Shown piece by piece: positions 7,066 through 12,417 of a DNA stretch of 12,417 nt. Below the pieces are notes generated by a model. The model saw only the letters and a program-made list of their open reading frames with translations. It was not told the origin of the DNA and searched no databases. The stretch's first letter is position 1. The number at the start of each line of letters is the position of its first letter. The position numbers and the translations under genes were made by a program. This DNA comes from Candidatus Saccharimonadota bacterium (lineage in GTDB: Bacteria; Patescibacteriota; Saccharimonadia; Saccharimonadales; SLHW01): positions 1 to 12,417 of the forward strand of contig SLOC01000061.1 in NCBI GenBank assembly GCA_007132685.1, read 5' to 3'.

Positions 7066-7090
7066 TATTTATTGCGTCGTTACTCAATAA

Positions 7091-8017
7091 TTACTGCAAA
7101 GTAAGCTGGTCGGGTTCTCGTAAAATTATTTGTGGCCGTCCTTGATAGGTGTCTATTCTGCCATCAATGCGCACCGCCTCACCGTCCAGTTGTGACAGAT
7201 CATCGAACGCTGCTCTGTCGTTGGTAAAAATCACCGATGTAAATGGGCAAGTTCGATAATCTTCGCAAAAATTAATGAACGTCGTGTCGGTGCTCGAGAT
7301 AAAGACGTGGTCCACGGTTCCGGTTACACACGTATCCGAGCCGATGTTATCTGGTGCTGCGCTAAAATGTAAGCATTCATCATCAGTTACTGTTGGTTTA
7401 GTGCCAGTGTGCTTAAAATCAATGGCTTCGATGGCAGTCGATCCTGCACACGTTGCCTCGCTCCACAGACCAGTACTATTTTCACGAGCTGCGGATTGAG
7501 CGGTATTAAATTCATTTTGATATCGGTAAGCTGTACGAAACGTATATTCGTACGCATAGCCTTCATCTATAAGCAGCTTGTTGAAGTGGGTGTTACCTAA
7601 ATAAACGTATCGTAGCAATCGGTCATAACGGTCACGCTCATCCTGGCTTTCATCTGCTTCGAGCCAAACGAGTTCACTCTCTAGCATTGAACGGGTAAAT
7701 TCCGATGCTTCATCGCCAAAGCACTCAGCTTGTGTGTAAGGCCCGTCAACCTCTGGAGTATCAACACCAATTAACCGAACGCTTTCGTGACTTCCTTGTT
7801 TGCTAATAACTATTGTGTCTCCGTCAATCACACGTACAACTTCGTATGGACCGGTTCGCTCTTGTGAAAAAGCCTGGTCATCCGACCTATCGGGACTAGA
7901 TAGCCCAAAGACCAGCAACACTAAAATGATAGTCAACGCAATTAATCCATTACGTTTCGTGGTTTGCGAAAGAGCAGCGATAAGAAGCTGCTTGTCCCGA
8001 TTGTTCAATCGATTCAT
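7091..8017 (-). CDS. Membrane-anchored thermonuclease (SNase-like) with C-terminal extension
   Basis: A 308-aa nuclease of the staphylococcal-nuclease family that cleaves DNA and RNA with Ca2+. One N-terminal hydrophobic helix (about 24-40), preceded by a basic segment, acts as an anchor or signal, so the catalytic part should be outside the cell. The SNase core spans about 57-190: VIDGDTI (63-69, metal ligand Asp67), RLIGVDTPE (81-89, Arg81, Asp86, Glu89) and RYDRLLRYVY (130-139, Arg133), matching the Arg35, Asp40, Glu43 and Arg87 positions. A second domain (about 215-308), with GTVDHVFISSTDTTFINF, resembles the OB-fold found after SNase domains in other bacteria. Six cysteines (99, 190, 215, 230, 251, 257) could form disulfides. 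The start overlaps the stop of the HD hydrolase by ATGA. In host-dependent bacteria such enzymes may feed nucleotide scavenging; that is inference. Confidence 0.92.
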   Translation of the reverse strand: MNRLNNRDKQLLIAALSQTTKRNGLIALTIILVLLVFGLSSPDRSDDQAFSQERTGPYEVVRVIDGDTIVISKQGSHESVRLIGVDTPEVDGPYTQAECFGDEASEFTRSMLESELVWLEADESQDERDRYDRLLRYVYLGNTHFNKLLIDEGYAYEYTFRTAYRYQNEFNTAQSAARENSTGLWSEATCAGSTAIEAIDFKHTGTKPTVTDDECLHFSAAPDNIGSDTCVTGTVDHVFISSTDTTFINFCEDYRTCPFTSVIFTNDRAAFDDLSQLDGEAVRIDGRIDTYQGRPQIILREPDQLTLQ

Positions 8018-8586
8018 TCGTCTAATACAACTTGTTGTAGCTGGGCAATCAAATTATCAAGCTGAGCTAGAAGTGGTAGTTGCGGTGAACGCTTGGCGAT
8101 TAGCTCACGCACTGACTCGTACCACCATAACTGCGCTTCTTTACCGGTTGAAAAAATCTTCCAAATTTCATCACCTTGAACCTCATAATCTGCCAGTGTT
8201 GTCATCAGATTATGAATTTTATCTGCACACGCGACAATAATAGCATTCTTGGATTTGACTTCAGACAGTTGCTGTAAATATGCCTTACATCGTTCGTGCC
8301 AGTCGTCAATCTGATCATTTTTGGTGACAGCCTTGACAATGGATACGACATTATCACCAAACTCCAGTCGCATTTGCTGCTCAGGGTATTTATCTGGAAC
8401 ATCTTCCAAGATATCGTGAAACAAACAGGCGATAAGTGTGTCCTCATCATTCGTTACTGTCTGAGCAATGCACATAACGCTAAACGGATGAGTAATATAT
8501 GGTACGCCGGTTCCTTTACGAGTTTGCTCTCTGTGTGCCTTTGCTGCCACACGGATCGCTTGCTCTAGTCTATTAGTTAATTGCAT
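8014..8586 (-). CDS. HD-domain phosphohydrolase, RelA/SpoT or small alarmone hydrolase type
   Basis: A 190-aa cytoplasmic metal-dependent phosphohydrolase made of the HD domain alone. It carries HREQTRKGTGVPYITHP (18-34, His33), FHDILEDV (56-63, His57/Asp58), the FGDNVVSIVKAVTK stretch (76-89) and CADKIHN (120-126, Asp122). This order and the AVTK segment are typical of the (p)ppGpp 3'-pyrophosphohydrolase half of Rel enzymes and of single-domain small alarmone hydrolases (Mesh1-like). No synthetase, TGS or ACT domain is present. It is first in a leftward pair with the membrane-anchored nuclease, which it overlaps by 4 bp. Alarmone hydrolysis is the best guess, but other nucleotide substrates, including NADPH as reported for Mesh1, are possible. 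Confidence 0.88.
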   Translation of the reverse strand: MQLTNRLEQAIRVAAKAHREQTRKGTGVPYITHPFSVMCIAQTVTNDEDTLIACLFHDILEDVPDKYPEQQMRLEFGDNVVSIVKAVTKNDQIDDWHERCKAYLQQLSEVKSKNAIIVACADKIHNLMTTLADYEVQGDEIWKIFSTGKEAQLWWYESVRELIAKRSPQLPLLAQLDNLIAQLQQVVLDE

Positions 8587-8592
8587 GCTTAT

Positions 8593-8598
8593 ACTTTA
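8593..8598 (-). promoter_or_regulatory. Possible -10 of the HD-nuclease operon
   Basis: TAAAGT on the minus strand ends six bases before the ATG at 8586, again suggesting a leaderless transcript. No good -35 is found at 16-18 bases. Confidence 0.3.
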
Positions 8599-8629
8599 CG
8601 GTACTTTAACAAAAAATAACAGAGACAAG

Positions 8630-8655
8630 AAAATACTTGACGCGTCAAGTATTTT
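8630..8655. promoter_or_regulatory. 26-bp perfect palindrome, operator over the -35 of the NUDIX gene
   Basis: AAAATACTTGACG at 8630-8642 is followed directly by its exact reverse complement at 8643-8655. The left half carries the -35 TTGACG. The perfect dyad without a loop suits binding by a dimeric repressor (MarR- or TetR-type sites look like this) better than a terminator hairpin, and the neighbouring genes diverge here. Confidence 0.7.
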
Positions 8656-8664
8656 TGGTATAGT
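8637..8664 (+). promoter_or_regulatory. Promoter of the NUDIX gene
   Basis: TTGACG (8637-8642) and TATAGT (8659-8664) have a 16-base spacer, with TG at 8656-8657 forming an extended -10. This is the strongest promoter match in the window. The start would fall near 8671, giving a leader of about 40 bases before the ATG at 8711; no clear Shine-Dalgarno sequence is seen. Confidence 0.75.
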
Positions 8665-8681
8665 TGTGATTATTATCACAA
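8664..8681. promoter_or_regulatory. Second operator-like dyad, TGTGA-N6-TCACA
   Basis: TTGTGAT (8664-8670) and ATCACAA (8675-8681) are perfect inverted arms around TATT. The inner core TGTGA-N6-TCACA equals the CRP-type consensus spacing. It begins at the last base of the -10 and covers the start point, where a bound protein would repress. Which regulator binds it is unknown. Confidence 0.55.
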
Positions 8682-8710
8682 ACAAAGCATTTAACTGCTA
8701 AACAGATACT

Positions 8711-9244
8711 ATGAAGGAAATTTTAACACCCTCATCCCAGACAATTATGTCGGGTAGAGCACTAATTTTTAACGCTGATGGTCTTATACCAATAGTGCAA
8801 CGGCTACCTACAGCCAGTAACAATCCTGGTAAGTGGGAGTTAGTTGGAGGCACGATAAACGAGGTAGATATCGCGGGCGGTATTGAACGAGAGGTGTTAG
8901 AGGAAATCGGCGTTGACATAAATTTGGTATCGCCAATCTACGGCATCCAAGAAAGGCCACTTGATCGAGGCCTAAATGGCAAATACCTCGCGGTATGCGC
9001 TCTCGCTGAAACCGTCAAAGCCTATCCGAAAATTACACTACAAACAACCGAAGCCGCTGCGTATGATTGGGCTACTATGCCGGAGATACTGAATCGAGAA
9101 GATATAACGACAACTAGTCGTCTGGCTGTGCTCAAACTTGGTGAATATGCTACAGACGTATATTTTCCAGATAGATTGGGTATTAATGACCTAACAACCG
9201 AATACATGTCTGATTTACCGCATCACTCACAGACCGACAACTAA
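8711..9244 (+). CDS. NUDIX hydrolase
   Basis: A 177-aa NUDIX-fold hydrolase that would cleave a nucleoside diphosphate linked to another moiety; the substrate is unknown. The fold starts at about residue 13 (SGRALIFNADG), with WELVGG (42-47) leading into the NUDIX helix REVLEEIGV (60-68), which keeps the metal-binding Glu residues 61, 64 and 65. In the canonical box G-x5-E-x7-REUxEExGU, the first Glu should be at position 52 but Val52 is there, with Glu51 next to it, so the loop is one residue short. The C-terminal 50 residues are hydrophilic and not recognised. A later in-frame ATG (residue 13) is possible, but the start at 8711 fits the leader. The gene stands alone behind a promoter with two operator-like palindromes and converges on the cyclo-ligase gene 29 bases away. 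Confidence 0.9.
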   Translation: MKEILTPSSQTIMSGRALIFNADGLIPIVQRLPTASNNPGKWELVGGTINEVDIAGGIEREVLEEIGVDINLVSPIYGIQERPLDRGLNGKYLAVCALAETVKAYPKITLQTTEAAAYDWATMPEILNREDITTTSRLAVLKLGEYATDVYFPDRLGINDLTTEYMSDLPHHSQTDN

Positions 9245-9273
9245 CGTTTTAGTTCTACAATATTAGTTGAAAA

Positions 9274-9840
9274 TTAGAGGGGTAGTGTAGGTTTTTTTGT
9301 TACACCGTCCTCAGTAACTATTAAATCTAGTTGTTCATCATGGGGTTCTGTAGGAATTTCAGCTACTTTTTGCAACTCGTAACCTACTCCTATACAAAGC
9401 ACTTTAGGCCCACATGTTTTAATTAAGCGATCATAATACCCCATACCTCTCCCGAGACGGTTGCGGTGTTGATCGAAGCCGACGAGCGGCACAAGTATCA
9501 CATCAATATGTGAGAAGGTAACAGTGGTTTCTGATATAACAAGGGGCTTTTTGTATGTACTTATAGGAAAGTTGGTACTTGAGAGTGGGGAAAATCGAAT
9601 CGTGTTATAAGGCTGCAGCGGAAGTGCGATTTGCGCTCGTCTTTGATGGAGCCAGTTAAATAGTGGTCGAATATCGATCTCGTTACTGCGTGGGCAATAG
9701 GCTGCAACAATTTTAGCGTTTTGAAGTCCACGTAGCTGCTGCAGGTTATGGACAATCCTGGCATCCCGCTTGAATTTATCAGAACTCGATAATTTAGAGA
9801 GCTTTATATTCAACTGATGCCTGAGTCGAATTTTATCCAT
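9274..9840 (-). CDS. fau: 5-formyltetrahydrofolate cyclo-ligase
   Basis: A 188-aa cytoplasmic enzyme (5,10-methenyltetrahydrofolate synthetase family, PF01812) that uses ATP to convert 5-formyl-THF to 5,10-methenyl-THF in folate one-carbon metabolism. It shows the N-terminal KIRLRHQL helix, AYCPRSNEID (47-56) for substrate contact, VPLVGFD (117-123), RLGRGMGYYDR (128-138), the phosphate-binding signature, and EPHDEQLDLIVTE (165-177). Length matches the family. It is the last gene of a leftward three-gene run; its ATG lies one base after the TAG of the 99-aa membrane protein, so translation may be coupled, and no Shine-Dalgarno sequence is visible. Confidence 0.95.
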   Translation of the reverse strand: MDKIRLRHQLNIKLSKLSSSDKFKRDARIVHNLQQLRGLQNAKIVAAYCPRSNEIDIRPLFNWLHQRRAQIALPLQPYNTIRFSPLSSTNFPISTYKKPLVISETTVTFSHIDVILVPLVGFDQHRNRLGRGMGYYDRLIKTCGPKVLCIGVGYELQKVAEIPTEPHDEQLDLIVTEDGVTKKPTLPL

Positions 9841-9841
9841 G

Positions 9842-10141
9842 CTATAGCTGCGTTATGAAATAGCCACCGATAAAAAATACAAACAACCAAAGAATAAGTA
9901 TGCCACGCGTCAGGTGTAGTGTCAGGAAAAACACGAAGCTAACTAAAAGGAGTGTCACGCCATGCCGAAAAAATTCTTGAATCGTTTGGATTACAATCTC
10001 GTCAGCTCTACCTTGGAGCCCGACCACCAAGAGTAAAATGATCGTCGTGTATACCAGGGCTGCTATAAATGTACCGAATATACCCTTTGTCATCTTTGAA
10101 AATGCAAAAAGCAAGACGTAGTTTATAAGTAGTGCGAGCAC
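9842..10141 (-). CDS. Small three-helix membrane protein, unknown function
   Basis: A 99-aa, very hydrophobic protein with segments at about 1-14, 21-43, 60-76 and 79-97; the count could be three or four helices. No family is recognised. The start codon is GTG at 10141 and it is well supported: GGAG lies six bases upstream (10148-10151) inside the end of the preceding gene, and the GTG begins one base after that gene's TGA. It sits between the DUF1761 gene and the cyclo-ligase with one-base gaps on both sides, so co-translation is likely. Confidence 0.75.
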   Translation of the reverse strand: MLALLINYVLLFAFSKMTKGIFGTFIAALVYTTIILLLVVGLQGRADEIVIQTIQEFFRHGVTLLLVSFVFFLTLHLTRGILILWLFVFFIGGYFITQL

Positions 10142-10142
10142 G

Positions 10143-10559
10143 TCATACTCCGACTAAACCGATAGTCAAGCCTGCCGCTATGGCAAGCACTAAAGTATAG
10201 CCACTATTGATAACTAATAGCTGCCACGGTCGGCTTTCAAAAACGTTGTTTACCACCAGTGTGGTAAAAGAAAAACCAAGCCAAAGTATAATCGCACTCG
10301 TAAGGGTGGCTGCCAAAAAATTAATGCCATAAAAAACGTGTGTGATGTAACCTGTATGCGCGATGATAATAGTGGAGATAAGCGCTGCAGTGGGCGGAAT
10401 CAAAAATACGCCATACGGTGTGTTTTTGTCTCCATCTTTACTAAGATTGGCATACTTCATCCATTGCTTTGCAAATAAAAAACCATACCAAACTGCTCCA
10501 ACGATGAAACAGATTACTGTCGCTGCGAGTATGGCAATCCAGTTAAGTTCTGCTTGCAT
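10143..10559 (-). CDS. DUF1761 family membrane protein
   Basis: A 138-aa inner-membrane protein with four hydrophobic segments (about 6-28, 51-69, 77-101, 113-134). The N-terminal NWIAILAATVICFIVGAVWYG with the following KQWMKY, and the later ILWLGFSFTTLVVNNVFESRPWQLLVINSGY, match the DUF1761 pattern as I know it. The function of the family is unknown. GGAG (10567-10570) is placed seven bases before the ATG, the clearest ribosome binding site in the window. It is first in an operon with the 99-aa membrane protein and the cyclo-ligase. Confidence 0.85.
   Translation of the reverse strand: MQAELNWIAILAATVICFIVGAVWYGFLFAKQWMKYANLSKDGDKNTPYGVFLIPPTAALISTIIIAHTGYITHVFYGINFLAATLTSAIILWLGFSFTTLVVNNVFESRPWQLLVINSGYTLVLAIAAGLTIGLVGV
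10401..10428 (+). repeat. Imperfect palindrome inside the DUF1761 gene
   Basis: A 28-base near-palindrome. In plus-strand (antisense) RNA it can form a 12-bp stem counting two G-U pairs, with loop AUAC. As a by-product both strands encode KNTPYGVFL. No function is evident. Confidence 0.45.
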
Positions 10560-10585
10560 GTAGTAACTCCTTGTTTATTACAGTC

Positions 10586-10594
10586 AGTATATCA
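10586..10594 (-). promoter_or_regulatory. Extended -10 promoter of the DUF1761 operon
   Basis: On the minus strand, TG (10594-10593), one base, then TATACT (10591-10586). No good -35 is found at 17 bases, as is common for extended -10 promoters. The predicted start near 10579 leaves a leader of about 20 bases that holds the GGAG ribosome binding site. Confidence 0.55.
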
Positions 10595-10623
10595 TTGTAG
10601 CGGTGTGATATAGTCGCGAAGCT

Positions 10624-12417
10624 CTAGCGACCGCCGCCACCACCTCCTCCGCCGCCGCCCCCGGAGCCAGCGCCGCCACTAAATCCACTTCCAGTGCTGC
10701 TAGTCGCAGTAGTTGACAGAGATGACATAGACGTAGTGAATTGGCGAGCATTAAACGAGCTGGCACCGACATACCATCCTGGAGCCTGCTTTACGTCATC
10801 GTAGTACCGACCGATAATTTTGTACCAATCTTTTTCATGACCTAAAATCACAGCGTAGGGAAGGAGACGTTCGTAGAGTCGCAGTACTTCTTCTTTATTA
10901 TCTGGATTGATTTGTTGCCGCTGAGCCCCTTCAGGGCTTTGATGAAATCGCAGTCGTTCTGCTTCGGCAAGGCTGATATATTCATCTAAGCCTTTAATGT
11001 GATTGATGATTTTTCTCCCTTGCTCAGTCGGGCGCTTCAGATGGTTTGCTAGTAAAAGTATAGTAACTCCCCCCAATACTATTGAGGCCGGAAGACTCCA
11101 CGCTAGTAATTCATCAGCGCTAAAGCCATACCCAATATGTACGCTATAGATGAGCATTCCGAGCGACAGGCTGAATCCTAAAACCGCTAGCCCAAAAAAG
11201 GGCCAAGTTGTCGGTCGTTGTTCTCGGTACCCATCAACAACAATCTGTTTTTCTAGCATTTTTTGAAACCGTTCAAGTCCGATAGCAACTTTTCTGTCAT
11301 TGCGTTTGATGGATTTACGATCTCCTACGTCAGGCTCTCTACTAAATAGTATTTTCAGTAGCCGTTTAACTTCTGGTGCGAGTGAGTCGGTCGAAGTAAC
11401 CTCTATACTATACTTCTTGCTAAAACGACCAAAAATTCCTTGGTTTTTAGATTCGATAATTTTAATTTTTCGTTGTACGGCGATTTCTAGTAGCTGTGCG
11501 GTGACAGCTTTTTGTAGTGCTTTTGGTTTTTTATAAATTTTTGTAGCCTTGAGTACGGAAAGATTTTTGGGCGGAATGTATTCCCTCGGTATAACTGATC
11601 CTGATTGTTTGTCTCGGTGTCGTCGGAATATTTTTATAGCTCCATAAGTACCAACTGCTGCGATGAGGGGGCCAGCTATAGCCATTGAATATCGTATAAC
11701 CTGTTGCCACGATGGTGGAATAAATGGGGAAAACGTGCCTGGCTCAAACTTTAGTGCGAACGAGACGTTTTCGCGAATAGATAAAGCACTTGTAGAGCTA
11801 AATTCAGCGCTCGAACTCGATACATCACCGATAGCACAACTGTCCTTAGCGCCTTCGAGTCCTTCGAAGCATACAACTTCACCAGTAAATGACTTGGCAA
11901 TATCTTCACTTAACGTCACCTGTGCTGATACGGACTCAAATGGTTGTCGCCAGCCGGTTCCATTAACGTTCCAAAACAATTCTTGGTAATCACCAAAATC
12001 TTCTGTGACGTCTCGCAGCGTATATACAAGCTTGTATTCTTGTGTCCCGCGCAAGTACTCGTCGGTACCGGTACTGATTCGCTTCATGCCACCGCTCCTT
12101 GATGTCTCGTAAATCGGTTCCGGATTGCCGTTTCGCTTCAATGACTCAAGCTCAAATTGTAGCGGGCGATTATTGAATGAAATAGGCAACTCACGAACCA
12201 AGCCTTTGTTTTGGTCGTAAACAGGGAATTCGGCAACTAGGGTTTCAGTAACTCGCATACGAGACCTACCTTCGTCATCCCGCCATAAGTCGTAATCAGC
12301 GTGAAATGAGGAAAAGTAAAAATTCTCTACGTCTTGCGCATGGCTAACAGGTGACAGGGTGGTGATAATGAGTAGGCCTGTAATAATGGACAGAAGACAA
12401 TAAATCCACGATCTTCG
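10624..12417 (-). CDS. DUF2207 membrane protein with polyglycine tail (partial, N-terminus near the right edge)
   Basis: Surface-facing membrane protein of the DUF2207 family; function unknown. The frame is open to the right edge, giving 597 visible residues. The first internal ATG (12258) is not the true start: the frame upstream encodes a hydrophobic signal segment (visible residues about 4-22) ending SPVSHA|QDV, a likely signal-peptidase site after residue 27. Only the first few residues are missing. The DUF2207 ectodomain covers about 35-230, with two cysteines (183, 194) that may pair. A first membrane helix lies at about 241-264, followed by a basic cytoplasmic region, then two helices (about 405-427 and 437-459) and a conserved domain ending LLPYAVILGHEKDW...APGWYVG. 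The tail is Ser/Thr-rich and closes with GGAGSGGGGGGGGGGGR, encoded by a GC-rich tract at 10627-10670. Confidence 0.9.
   Translation of the reverse strand, partial: RRSWIYCLLSIITGLLIITTLSPVSHAQDVENFYFSSFHADYDLWRDDEGRSRMRVTETLVAEFPVYDQNKGLVRELPISFNNRPLQFELESLKRNGNPEPIYETSRSGGMKRISTGTDEYLRGTQEYKLVYTLRDVTEDFGDYQELFWNVNGTGWRQPFESVSAQVTLSEDIAKSFTGEVVCFEGLEGAKDSCAIGDVSSSSAEFSSTSALSIRENVSFALKFEPGTFSPFIPPSWQQVIRYSMAIAGPLIAAVGTYGAIKIFRRHRDKQSGSVIPREYIPPKNLSVLKATKIYKKPKALQKAVTAQLLEIAVQRKIKIIESKNQGIFGRFSKKYSIEVTSTDSLAPEVKRLLKILFSREPDVGDRKSIKRNDRKVAIGLERFQKMLEKQIVVDGYREQRPTTWPFFGLAVLGFSLSLGMLIYSVHIGYGFSADELLAWSLPASIVLGGVTILLLANHLKRPTEQGRKIINHIKGLDEYISLAEAERLRFHQSPEGAQRQQINPDNKEEVLRLYERLLPYAVILGHEKDWYKIIGRYYDDVKQAPGWYVGASSFNARQFTTSMSSLSTTATSSTGSGFSGGAGSGGGGGGGGGGGR
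10627..10670 (-). repeat. Low-complexity glycine-codon tract
   Basis: Run of GGN codons encoding the polyglycine end of the DUF2207 protein. It is much more GC-rich than its surroundings and is a likely site of length variation. Confidence 0.75.

Noticed and set aside
7800..8240. 146-codon plus-strand ORF over the nuclease/HD junction
   Set aside because: Antisense to two well-supported genes, no family features.
8630..8655. Palindrome read as a terminator
   Set aside because: Genes on both sides diverge from this region, there is no loop in the dyad, and it overlaps a good -35.
9245..9273. Possible bidirectional terminator between the NUDIX and cyclo-ligase genes
   Set aside because: The 29-bp gap has no convincing inverted repeat followed by a T-run on either strand.

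Overview
The window looks like chromosomal DNA from a small-genome bacterium of the Candidate Phyla Radiation, most likely Candidatus Saccharibacteria (TM7). This is an inference from four things: a GH57 alpha-glucan hydrolase next to a GT4 transferase, a DUF2207 protein with a glycine-rich tail, compact genes with 4-bp overlaps, and several leaderless-looking promoters. TGA is used as a normal stop (GT4, HD and DUF1761 genes), which argues against the code-25 lineages (Gracilibacteria, Absconditabacteria). No rRNA, tRNA, CRISPR array, phage gene or transposase is visible.

Left part (1-2443): a leftward operon holds a GT4 glycosyltransferase and a GH57 alpha-amylase-type hydrolase that runs off the left edge. 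The two overlap by ATGA, and together they suggest metabolism of a storage or cell-surface alpha-glucan. A rightward gene (2444-3232) of uncertain, perhaps GNAT-like, identity starts divergently.

Middle (3233-8586): a 367-bp gene-free gap holds a 245-249 bp element with perfect 21-bp terminal inverted repeats beginning and ending in TA. It resembles a MITE or, less likely, an invertible segment. Next come an EamA transporter, the convergent AAA+ ATPase RarA (the two stop codons share one CTAG), and two orphan membrane proteins. Then a leftward pair follows, a RelA/SpoT-type HD hydrolase overlapping a membrane-anchored, staphylococcal-nuclease-like enzyme. That pair could link nucleic-acid scavenging outside the cell to alarmone or nucleotide control inside it.

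Right part (8587-12417): a NUDIX hydrolase lies behind a strong promoter carrying two separate operator-like palindromes, one overlapping the -35 and a TGTGA-N6-TCACA site at the -10/start point. A leftward three-gene operon follows (DUF1761 membrane protein, a 99-aa membrane protein, 5-formyltetrahydrofolate cyclo-ligase). Last is a large DUF2207 membrane protein whose reading frame stays open to the right edge and includes a signal peptide upstream of its first internal ATG.

No clearly new multi-gene system is evident. The most unusual signals are regulatory or structural: the double operator at 8630-8681, the inverted-repeat element at 3236-3484, and repeated leaderless promoter architecture.
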